From an uncultured Pseudomonadales bacterium (GTDB lineage: Bacteria; Pseudomonadota; Gammaproteobacteria; Pseudomonadales; Azotimanducaceae), in assembly GCA_951813515.1 (NCBI GenBank), contig OX638346.1, positions 62,001 to 126,000 on the forward strand: DNA of 64,000 nt, given 5' to 3'. Below, piece after piece: positions 52,574 to 60,484 of this stretch. Every line of letters starts with the position of its first letter. The stretch's first letter is position 1. Both the position numbers and the translations under genes were made by a program. Below the pieces are notes generated by a model that did no database searches, was not told the DNA's origin, and saw only the letters and a list, made by a program, of their open reading frames with translations.

Positions 52574-53317
52574 TTACTCACTAGCTCGCAGGCTTCCTTC
52601 TCCTGCCGCAGGATCTGTGTTTCCTTGACGATCGCTCCAGAGCCTGCATATCGCATCCGCTTCCCGGACGATCACGAGGTGCAACGGAGCCAGCAAGGCC
52701 ACGCATCCCACCTCCGCCACCCGCACGTGCAAGCCGTCATACGCCCCGGCGGCTGTTGCCAGCATCACCAGGGCGATCACCCCGGCCGTCGCGCCGAAGC
52801 CGCGCCAGCGCACGCTTCCCGACTCGGCCAATCGCTGCATGCGCCAGGCGACGTAGAGCCTGTCCCAGCGATTCCCCGAGGACGTCCAGACACGAACGTG
52901 GTGCCTCGGCCACCGGGCGAGCACCTCGCGGGCGTACCACGGCCACCAGAACCAGGCCGCGAGCACAAGCCCGGAAGCGGCCCAGAAGCTGGACTGTTTC
53001 AGCAGTTGTCCCGAAGGAGTAACGGAGAACAGCGCCACCGCCAGGCCGAAGCCAATGACCGCGAATGCCAGCAGCCAGCCGACGGCAAAGCCCGCAAACC
53101 CGAGCGTGCTGAACAGCAGACGCGCCGCCGACGTGCGTTTCTGAACGCCCAGCGCCCGGGCGCCGCCGAGAAGGAAGAAGGGGAGCAGCAGCGCCAGCAA
53201 CGGGAAGCGATAGGTGGGATCGCGGAACAGCAGCACGACGATCACTGCCAGCGCAATCGGGAAAACCAAATGCACAAGCTTGCTCCCGCCCCTAACGATC
53301 TGACGCCGGCCTAACAT
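52574..53317 (-). CDS. Hypothetical multi-pass membrane protein
   Basis: A 247-aa protein with about five or six predicted helices (LVHLVFPIALAVIVVLLF, FPLLALLLPFFLLGG, LLFSTLGFAGFAVGWLLAF, SFWAASGLVLAAWFWWPWY, GVIALVMLATAAGAY, VGCVALLAPLHLVI) and a basic cytoplasmic loop (RWPRHHVRVWTSSGNRWDRLYVAWRMQRLAE). No family is recognised. It precedes the sulfite-oxidase-like gene on the same strand by 60 bp, so it might anchor it or be an accessory. It is not similar to the YedZ haem subunit that I can see. Confidence 0.65.
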   Translation of the reverse strand: MLGRRQIVRGGSKLVHLVFPIALAVIVVLLFRDPTYRFPLLALLLPFFLLGGARALGVQKRTSAARLLFSTLGFAGFAVGWLLAFAVIGFGLAVALFSVTPSGQLLKQSSFWAASGLVLAAWFWWPWYAREVLARWPRHHVRVWTSSGNRWDRLYVAWRMQRLAESGSVRWRGFGATAGVIALVMLATAAGAYDGLHVRVAEVGCVALLAPLHLVIVREADAICRLWSDRQGNTDPAAGEGSLRASE

Positions 53318-53413
53318 ACCTGCTGATCGAGCTTGACAATCTTTAGGAGAGTAGCGACGATCCGTAGTGGAGGCTTTGGGGCGCTTTGGCGCTTCATTGC
53401 CTTTTTTCTTTCG

Positions 53414-54149
53414 TCACTGGCCTTCATCCTGTTCAGCCTGCGTTCGTAGGTCCGTGATGTGAGCAAAGCTCCATATCCCGAATCGGGGATTCCCTTGCCG
53501 CTCCCGCACCGCGCGGCACCGAAGGCTAGCAACCTGTTTCGCAAAAGGTGCCAGTTCTTCTCTTCTGGGCTTTGTCATTTGCGGTGTCCGGAATCCCCAA
53601 GAACAGGTGGCTTTGCGACTTTTCCAGTTCATCGAAGACCACAACTCCCTGCTCGCCCGCGGTTCTGTCCTCCAGGAAATAGAAGAACCTCTCGAACAGA
53701 TAGGCGTAGTCCTTTCTCAAGCCCCCCGCAGCAGTGGGAGGCGCATCAGTTTCGACAATGCTGGCAAAAGCGAAGCACTTAAATCTGTTACAGAGGTCGA
53801 AAACCGAGGTGACATACTCAAGTTTTGCCAGTGCCAATGCCTTCAGCATCCGCCTGTCCGCCCGGGCACCTTCGTTTAACGCCTCACGCGCCAGCCCCGG
53901 CAACTCCGCCGCGTCCACATCCGCTTCCAAGGTCCGGTGACGGAAGACCTTTCTCTTCAGGACCGATTTGCCCTTAAGCTCGCGAGGCCCGGCGCTGTAC
54001 CGCCGACCGAAACAACGAAACTCAGCCTCTTGCAGCTGGGTGATGACGCTGCTGACAACCCGATCCTGGATTGCCACGCCAGCCAGAACCTCGTAGGGCG
54101 ACGCCTTTCGATCATGACCGCTTTCGTCGATGAACAGGAACCAGGCCAC
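53414..54149 (-). pseudogene. DUF3800 protein gene broken by an out-of-frame internal deletion
   Basis: The first frame (GTG 54149 to about 53590) begins MAWFLFIDESGHDR, the DUF3800 signature with the catalytic-like DES, and runs to YLFERFFYFLEDRTAGEQGVVVFDELEKSQSHLFLG. It then turns into a short nonsense tail and stops at 53526. In the overlapping frame, starting exactly there, the text continues SWGFRTPQM, KPRREELAPF and RCRAVRERQGNPRFGIWSF to a stop at 53414. That is the conserved C-terminal part of this family as I know it. About 50-60 residues that normally lie between (the LADLVAYxxSWG part) are missing. The intact first 187 residues suggest recent loss. It sits between a membrane-protein gene and the permease genes. 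Confidence 0.75.
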
Positions 54150-54199
54150 GGCGACAGACTACAACACAAGCCAGCGCCGCACCTGACCTCCCATCCCGG

Positions 54200-55348
54200 C
54201 TATTGCGTGGCGGCGGTGCTGTAGGGATCGGCGGCGTCGCGCAAGCCGTCGCCGAGCAGATTGAACGCCATCACCGTCAACACCACGAACAGTCCCGGCA
54301 GCATCTGCCACGGCGTGAGTTCGATCACCAGCGGGTTCTGCGCCTGGAACATCAGCACGCCCCAGCTTACGACCGGCGGCCTGAGGCCGATGCCGAGGAA
54401 GGACAGCGCCGTCTCTCCGAGGATCATCCCGGGCACCGCGAGGGTCGCGGTAGCGATGATGTGGCTCGAAAAACTCGGCAGCATGTGCTTGTGGATGACC
54501 CTCGGCGTGTTCGCGCCCATCAGTCGCGCCGCCATCACGAAGTCTTCTTCCCGTAGCGCCAGGAATCGACCGCGCACCTGCCGCGCCAGGGAGGTCCAGC
54601 CGAACAGCGAGAGAATGATCGTGATGCCGAAGTAGACGAGAAGCGGCGACCAGTGCACCGGCAGCGTCGCGGACAGCGCCATCCACAGCGGCAGGGAAGG
54701 CAGGCACTGCAACACTTCGATCACCTTGTTCACGGCGCGGTCCACAAGACCGCCCAGGTAGCCGGCGACACCTCCGAGCAGGATGCCCAATACGATGGTC
54801 AGCACGACCCCCACGAGGCCGATGGAAAGGGAGACCCGGGCGCCGTAAAAGACGCGGGAGAACATGTCCCGGCCCAGGGGGTCGGTGCCGAAGAGGTGTA
54901 TGTAGGCATCCTCGTCGACGGTGAACAGGTGGCGGTCTATCTCGAACAGGCTCCACATCTTGTAGCGTTCGCCCCGGGCGAAGAAGCGGATGGGGAACTT
55001 CCTGTCGGTGTCTTCCGTGTAGATTCGGATCCATGTCTCCGGGTCGACCTCCATGTGGTAGGCATACACGAACGGGCGCAAATGAAAATCGCCCTCGGCG
55101 TCGAAGAAGTGGACGCTCATGGGCGGCGCGTTGATGGCCTCATCGTTGCGCGTCACGGTCCCGTAGGGGGAGATGAACTCGCAGAACGCGGCGAGGGTAT
55201 ACAGCGCGATCAGGAAGGCTCCGCTGACCAGGGCCAGCCGATGGCGCCGGAAACGCAGCCACATCAATCTCCGCGGCGATATGGCGACGACGTCTTCGCC
55301 CAGGCCCGCGGCTGCCGCAACTACGGGATCGATCGCTGCCTCACTCAA
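54200..55348 (-). CDS. Peptide/nickel-type ABC transporter permease (DppC/OppC-like)
   Basis: A 382-aa permease with six predicted helices. The start is long (RRLMWLRFRRHRLALVSGAFLIALYTLAAF), and an insert of about 120 residues between helices 1 and 2 (YAYHMEVDPETWIRIY; DTDRKFPIRFFARGERYKMW; LFEIDRHLF; HLFGTDPLGRDMFSR) faces the periplasm. The EAA loop is EEDFVMAARLMGANTPRVIHKHMLP. The DPLGRD segment is typical of this family, but its large insert is not found in E. coli DppC. It overlaps the upstream permease gene by 8 bp. No ATPase gene follows; the next gene downstream is the DUF3800 remnant. Confidence 0.92.
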   Translation of the reverse strand: MSEAAIDPVVAAAAGLGEDVVAISPRRLMWLRFRRHRLALVSGAFLIALYTLAAFCEFISPYGTVTRNDEAINAPPMSVHFFDAEGDFHLRPFVYAYHMEVDPETWIRIYTEDTDRKFPIRFFARGERYKMWSLFEIDRHLFTVDEDAYIHLFGTDPLGRDMFSRVFYGARVSLSIGLVGVVLTIVLGILLGGVAGYLGGLVDRAVNKVIEVLQCLPSLPLWMALSATLPVHWSPLLVYFGITIILSLFGWTSLARQVRGRFLALREEDFVMAARLMGANTPRVIHKHMLPSFSSHIIATATLAVPGMILGETALSFLGIGLRPPVVSWGVLMFQAQNPLVIELTPWQMLPGLFVVLTVMAFNLLGDGLRDAADPYSTAATQ

Positions 55349-56324
55349 AACGAATCCTCGGGTCTACCCACGCCAGCAGCAGGTCGGACAGCAGGATGCC
55401 GACGACGGTAAGGATGGCCAGCCACATCAGGAGGCTTCCGGCCAAGAACATGTCCTGGTTGAGCAGCGACTGCAGCAGCAGCGGGCCAATGGTCGGCAGT
55501 CCCATCACCAGGGACACCAGCGCTTCGCCGGAGACGAGGGCTGGCAGCATCAGCCCGATGTTGCTGATGAAGGGATTGATGGCGATGCGCACCGGGTACT
55601 TCAGCACCAGCTTCACCGGCCCGACGCCCTTCGCCCGGGCGGTGACCACGTAAGGCTTGTTCAGCTCGTCAAGGAGGTTCGCCCGCAGGATGCGCATGGT
55701 GAACGCTGCGGAGCCCAAGCCCACGATCACCATGGGCAACCAGAGGTGCGCCAGCATGTCAACGACCCGCGCCCAGCTCCAGGCGGCGTCCTCGAATTCG
55801 GGCGAGAACAACCCGCCCGTACTCACCCCGAACCATTCGAACCCGAGGTGCATGAAGATCAGCGCCAGCAGGAACGGCGGCGTCGCCAGTCCCACCAGGG
55901 CGATGGTGGTCATCACGTAGTCGCCGATGGAGTACTGGCGAACCGCGGAATAGATGCCGATGGGCAGGGCCACGATCCAGGTGAAGAGCAGCGCCGAAAC
56001 GGTGATCGACAGCGTAAAGCCCAGCCGCTCCCACACCAGGTCGTTCACGGGCCGCTCGAAGACGTAGGAGTACCCCATGTCCCCCGTCAGGAAGTTGTAC
56101 GCCCATAGGGCGTATTGCTGCAACATGGGCTTGTCCAGGTTGTACTGGGCACGCAGGTTCTGGACGTATTCCTCTGTCGGGGCGATGCCTTGGGCGGCCA
56201 GACGATCCAGCGTCGACGAAACGACGTCGCCTTCGGGCAACTGGATGACGGCGAAAATGATGACCGAGATGATGGCGAGGGTGGGGATCAGCCCGAGAAG
56301 TCGAGATACGACGTAAGACCGCAC
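55341..56324 (-). CDS. Peptide/nickel-type ABC transporter permease (DppB/OppB-like)
   Basis: A 327-aa permease with six predicted helices, the N-terminal VVSRLLGLIPTLAIISVIIFAVIQLPEGD, and the EAA loop ELNKPYVVTARAKGVGPVKLVLKYPVRIAINPFIS typical of DppB. Start codon GTG 56324 directly follows the stop of the first solute-binding-protein gene (TAA then GTG), so translation is coupled. It forms the channel with the DppC-like protein. The ATP-binding subunits are not in the window and must be encoded elsewhere. Confidence 0.93.
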   Translation of the reverse strand: MRSYVVSRLLGLIPTLAIISVIIFAVIQLPEGDVVSSTLDRLAAQGIAPTEEYVQNLRAQYNLDKPMLQQYALWAYNFLTGDMGYSYVFERPVNDLVWERLGFTLSITVSALLFTWIVALPIGIYSAVRQYSIGDYVMTTIALVGLATPPFLLALIFMHLGFEWFGVSTGGLFSPEFEDAAWSWARVVDMLAHLWLPMVIVGLGSAAFTMRILRANLLDELNKPYVVTARAKGVGPVKLVLKYPVRIAINPFISNIGLMLPALVSGEALVSLVMGLPTIGPLLLQSLLNQDMFLAGSLLMWLAILTVVGILLSDLLLAWVDPRIRFE

Positions 56325-58322
56325 TTAGTTTTCCCCTCCCTGCTCCGCCGCTTCGTCGATGTACCAGGTTGCCGGGTGGTAGGGCGTCGTCCAGCGGTTG
56401 TCGGCGCCCCAGATGCCGTTCGGCACCACGTTCCTGAGCCGACTGGAGACCGCTATCGGATGCGGCGCATTGCCCACCGTGCCGATCGCCCAGAGATGCT
56501 CCGCATGCGCCTCGAGCAGCGTCTTGGCGGCCTTCGCGCGGCGCGCCTCGTCGGTGGCGCTCAGCAGTTCTCCGCCCCAGTATTGCAGGTTGCGGATGAG
56601 TTCGGGCGGCTCTTCGCCGATTTCGCCGCCGGTCTGGTGATACCGCCCCCAGTGGTTCCACATCGTCATGTCCCAGCCGCTCCGGTGCGGATAGAACCAG
56701 TCCGGCCAGTGCGGAAACAGGATGTCCGTCACCTTGTCCGCGTGCCACGCCGTCATCTGCATCTTGTTCGCCTGGGCCCGTTCCGTTTGCAGACGCCTCT
56801 CGATGGTCTTGAGGCGCAGGTCAATGCCCACCTCCCGCCAGTAGTCCCGCACCAGTTCCAGGCTGATCCCCTTCGGCGTCTCGAAATCAATGAACTCGAG
56901 CGTGATGATCAGTCTCGACCCGTCGGCGTATTCGCGCAAGCCGTCGCCGTCGACATCGAAAAGGCCGAGCTCGTCCAGCAGCTCGCGGGAGTAGTCGGGG
57001 TCGTAGCGGATATGGGCCTGGGAGAAGCGCTTCTCGTACCAGCGGCTGGATGGATGCGCCGTCACCTGGCTCGGCGTGCCCTGGCCGAAGTAGATGACCT
57101 CGTTCATCTGGTCGCGGTCGATGGCGTGTGAGAGCGCGCGGATGAAGCGACGCTCGCCCTTGCCCCACACGAGATCCCGGTACTTGAGGTCGTCGAAGTT
57201 GTAGTTCGGCTGGATCGCCACGTCGGCGACGTGCAGGCGGCGCCAGATGTGCACCCTATTCACGCCCTTCCTCTCCCCGAGCTTGAGCAGCGGGATGTTC
57301 GGGGTGTCCAGCGTGTGGCCAGTGAAGTCGAGCTGGCCGGTCGCGGCCTGGAACGTGATCATCTGCGAGTTCTCAAGCACGACGATTACGTCGACCGCGT
57401 CGATGTACGGCAACTGGTTGCCGTCCGGATCAATCTTGAAGTAGTACGGGTTGCGTTCCAGGCGCAGCTTGGTGGGCGTGCGTTCCACCGGCCTGAAGGA
57501 GCGCAGGGTAGGCACCTTCGGGGCGTCCTCGTTGCCCCACCCGCGCAACTGGTTGAACATCGCCATCCAGGTGACGTGGTTCTTCTCCTTCACCAGCGCT
57601 TCGAGTTCTTCCCGATCCCGGTACGCCGGGTGGTAGTCCTTCAGGAAGTGCATGGGATCGACGAAGTGGCTGCCGAAGAAGGCAAAGTAGTTGGCGAACA
57701 TCGGGTTCGGTTTCGGGAACACGTACTGGAAAGTCAGGTCGTCGACGGTGACGAACTTCGCTCCCTTCACGGCCACGTTGGTCAGCGGCTGCATCTCCGG
57801 GTCCAGCCAGTCGTGGTTGAAACGGAACATGAAGTCGTCGGAGGTCAGAGGATGGCCGTCGGACCACTTGATGCCGGGCCGCAGGCGGATGGTCGTGACA
57901 CGGCCGTCTTCGCTCACGCTCCAGGACTCGGCGAGGTTGGGCAGGACGTTGCGCAAGTCCGCCGAAATCGTAAGTGCGTGCTCCCAGGCGAAGAACTGCC
58001 ACCCGTCCCAGAGCGTGATGCGGGCCTTGCCGCCGTACTTGCCGATGCGCTCGTAGGGATGGCTGACGACGGGGTCGTCGGGCAGTCGATCCGCGACCGG
58101 GGGAAGATCGCGGCCGTCGAGCAGTGGGCTCTGGGAGAACTGCGTGATGCCGAGTTCGCTGGCGGTCTTCGGGGGAGCGAACCACTCCGGCGGCATGTTG
58201 CTTGCGAAGGGTGCCCCCTCGCGCTCCCCGGCTGAAGGCTCCACCGCGATGTCTTCTTCGGCGACGCAGACCGTTGCGCCTATCGCAAGGCAGACCCACG
58301 CACCGAGGAGGCTCGACTTCAT
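56325..58322 (-). CDS. Family-5 solute-binding protein, array copy 1 (next to the permeases)
   Basis: A 665-aa exported binding protein with signal peptide (SSLLGAWVCLAIGATVCVAEE) and an acidic linker. The mature domain starts MPPEWFAPPKTASELG. Family-5 segments are RTVTTIRLRPGIKWSDGHPLTSDDFMFRFNHDW, FKIDPDGNQLPYIDAVDVI and LGLFDVDGDGLREY, the last with a calcium-type DxDGD loop. The C-terminus is ATWYIDEAAEQGGEN. ATG 58322 matches the start of the paralogues. It immediately precedes the two permease genes. It shares roughly 75-80 percent of residues with copies 2 and 3. The substrate is unknown; peptides, opines or other oligomers are family options. Confidence 0.9.
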   Translation of the reverse strand: MKSSLLGAWVCLAIGATVCVAEEDIAVEPSAGEREGAPFASNMPPEWFAPPKTASELGITQFSQSPLLDGRDLPPVADRLPDDPVVSHPYERIGKYGGKARITLWDGWQFFAWEHALTISADLRNVLPNLAESWSVSEDGRVTTIRLRPGIKWSDGHPLTSDDFMFRFNHDWLDPEMQPLTNVAVKGAKFVTVDDLTFQYVFPKPNPMFANYFAFFGSHFVDPMHFLKDYHPAYRDREELEALVKEKNHVTWMAMFNQLRGWGNEDAPKVPTLRSFRPVERTPTKLRLERNPYYFKIDPDGNQLPYIDAVDVIVVLENSQMITFQAATGQLDFTGHTLDTPNIPLLKLGERKGVNRVHIWRRLHVADVAIQPNYNFDDLKYRDLVWGKGERRFIRALSHAIDRDQMNEVIYFGQGTPSQVTAHPSSRWYEKRFSQAHIRYDPDYSRELLDELGLFDVDGDGLREYADGSRLIITLEFIDFETPKGISLELVRDYWREVGIDLRLKTIERRLQTERAQANKMQMTAWHADKVTDILFPHWPDWFYPHRSGWDMTMWNHWGRYHQTGGEIGEEPPELIRNLQYWGGELLSATDEARRAKAAKTLLEAHAEHLWAIGTVGNAPHPIAVSSRLRNVVPNGIWGADNRWTTPYHPATWYIDEAAEQGGEN

Positions 58323-58419
58323 CCAGCCATGATGGCGACTGGCCTGCCGCGCCGTCAACAAGGGCGTTCCGCGGCTGCGGACCAAAGTGACGATGTTGCG
58401 CGGCATGTCATGGACTTTG

Positions 58420-60363
58420 CTACTGCTCTTCGGGTGACTCGTCGATGTACCAGGTCGCCGGATGGTAGGCCATGGTCCAGCGGTTGTCCGCGCCCCAGAT
58501 GCCGTGCGGCCACACGTTCCTGAGTCGCCTCGAAACCGCCACGGGCTGCGGCGCATTGCCCACCGTGCCTATGGCCCAGAGATTCTCCGCATGGGCATTG
58601 AGCAGCGTCTTGGCGGCTTTCGTGCGGTGCGCCTCGTCGGTGGCCGTCAGCAACTGGCCACCCCAGTGCTGCAGGTTGCGGATGAGTTCGGGCGGCTCTT
58701 CCCCGAGTTCTCCATCGCTCTGGTGGTACCGGCCCCAGTGGTTCCACATGATCATGTCCCAGCCAATCCGGTGCGGATAGAACCAGTCCGGCCAGTGCGG
58801 AAACAGGATGTCCGTCACCTTGTCCGCGTGCCACGCCGTCATCTGCATCTTGTTGGCCATGGCCCGCTCGGTCTGCAGGCGACTCTCGATGGACTTCAGG
58901 CGTATGTCGATCCCCACTTCGCGCCAGTAGTCCCGCACCAGTTCCAGCGCGATCCCCTTGGGGGTCTCGAAATCCAGGAACTCGAGCGTGATGATCAGCG
59001 ACGATCCGTCCGGGTATTCCCGCAGGCCGTCGCCATCGACGTCGAACAGGCCGAGTTCGTCCAGCAGTTCCCGCGAATAGTCCGGGTCGTAGCGGATATG
59101 CGCCTCGGCAAAACGCTTCTCGTACCAGCGGCTCGACGGGTGCGCGGTCACCTGGCTCGGCGTGCCCCGGCCGAAGTAGATGACCTCGTTCATCTGGTCA
59201 CGGTCGATCGCGTGGGAGAGAGCGCGGATGAAGCGCCGCTCGCCCTTGCCCCACACCAGTGCACGGTACTTGGGGTCGTCGTAGTTGTAGTTCGGCTGTA
59301 TGGCCGTGTCGGAAACGTGCAGGCGGCGCCAGATGTGCACCTTGTTGAGGCCCTTCGCCTCGCCCAGCTTGAGCAGCGGGATATTCTGCGTTTCGAGCGC
59401 CAATGCGGCGAAGTCCAGCTGGCCGGTGGTCGCCTGGAAGGTGATCATCTGCGAGTTCTCGAGCAGGATGATCGCGTCGACGGCGTCGATGTACGGCAGT
59501 TGGTTGCCCGCAGGATCTATCTTGAAATAGTAGGGGTTGCGCTCGAGGCGCATCTTGGTGGGCGTGCGCTGCACCACCCTGTGGGCGCGCAGGGTGGGAA
59601 CCAGCGGGGCGTCCTCGTCGCCCCATCCGCGCAACTGGCGGTACATGGCCAACCAGGTGACGAATCCCTTTTCCTTCACCAGCGCGTCCAGTTCGTCCCG
59701 GTCGCGGTAGGCCGGGTGGTAGTCCTTGAAGAAGTGCATGGGCTCGACGAAGTGGCTGCCGAAGAACGCGAAGTAGTTGGGGAACATCGGGTTCGGCTTC
59801 GGGAACACGTACTGGAAGGTCAGATCGTCTATGGTGACGAACTTCGCACCGCGCACGGCCACGTTCGTCAGCGGCTGCATTTCCGGGTCCAGCCAGTCGT
59901 GGTTGAAGCGGAACATGAAGTCGTCGGAGGTCAGCGGATGACCGTCGGACCACTTTATCCCTGGACGCAGGCGGATCGTCGTAACGCGACCGTCTTCGCT
60001 GACGCTCCAGGACTCCGCCAGGTTGGGCAGGATATTGCGCAGGTCCGCGGAAATCGTGAGCGCGTGCTCCCAGTTGAAGAAGTGCCAGATATCCCACAGG
60101 GTGATCCGGGCCTTGCCGCCGTACTTGCCGATGCGCTCGTAGGGATGGCTGACGACGGGGTCATCCGGCAGGCGTTCCTCCACCGGAGGCAGGTCCTGGC
60201 CGTCCAGCACCGGGCTCTGCGAGAACCGCGTGATGCCGAGTTCGCTCGCAGTCTTCGGCGGGGCAAACCATTCGGGCGGCATGCGTGCCGCTTCCTCTCC
60301 GGCGACGGAGACAGCTGCGCCCACCGCGATGCAGACCCATGCGCCGGCAAGGCTCGGCTTCAT
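58420..60363 (-). CDS. Family-5 solute-binding protein, array copy 2
   Basis: A 647-aa paralogue of copy 1. The signal peptide (KPSLAGAWVCIAVGAAVSVAGEE) is followed by a much shorter linker (AARMPPEWFAPP), so the mature protein lacks about 15-25 residues of acidic linker found in copies 1 and 3. The binding-lobe segments, the LFDVDGDGLREYPDG loop and the C-terminal TWYIDESPEEQ are retained. ATG 60363 starts at the same MK as the paralogues. The leader in front of it does not match those of copies 1 and 3. Same strand, 97 bp from copy 1. Confidence 0.9.
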   Translation of the reverse strand: MKPSLAGAWVCIAVGAAVSVAGEEAARMPPEWFAPPKTASELGITRFSQSPVLDGQDLPPVEERLPDDPVVSHPYERIGKYGGKARITLWDIWHFFNWEHALTISADLRNILPNLAESWSVSEDGRVTTIRLRPGIKWSDGHPLTSDDFMFRFNHDWLDPEMQPLTNVAVRGAKFVTIDDLTFQYVFPKPNPMFPNYFAFFGSHFVEPMHFFKDYHPAYRDRDELDALVKEKGFVTWLAMYRQLRGWGDEDAPLVPTLRAHRVVQRTPTKMRLERNPYYFKIDPAGNQLPYIDAVDAIILLENSQMITFQATTGQLDFAALALETQNIPLLKLGEAKGLNKVHIWRRLHVSDTAIQPNYNYDDPKYRALVWGKGERRFIRALSHAIDRDQMNEVIYFGRGTPSQVTAHPSSRWYEKRFAEAHIRYDPDYSRELLDELGLFDVDGDGLREYPDGSSLIITLEFLDFETPKGIALELVRDYWREVGIDIRLKSIESRLQTERAMANKMQMTAWHADKVTDILFPHWPDWFYPHRIGWDMIMWNHWGRYHQSDGELGEEPPELIRNLQHWGGQLLTATDEAHRTKAAKTLLNAHAENLWAIGTVGNAPQPVAVSRRLRNVWPHGIWGADNRWTMAYHPATWYIDESPEEQ

Positions 60364-60484
60364 CTGCAGCATACGGTGGCGCCACGTGGCCATGCGTCAA
60401 TTGAAGCGGCGTGGACGAAACCCGTCCGGGAGCTGAAAGAACCGGCAGTCAAGGCAGTCAAACGTGATTCGGCGCAAGACTCCA

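Noticed and set aside
60443..60460. Two tandem copies of ggcagtcaa between binding-protein copies 2 and 3
   Set aside because: Two 9-bp units are not enough to support a site or repeat family.
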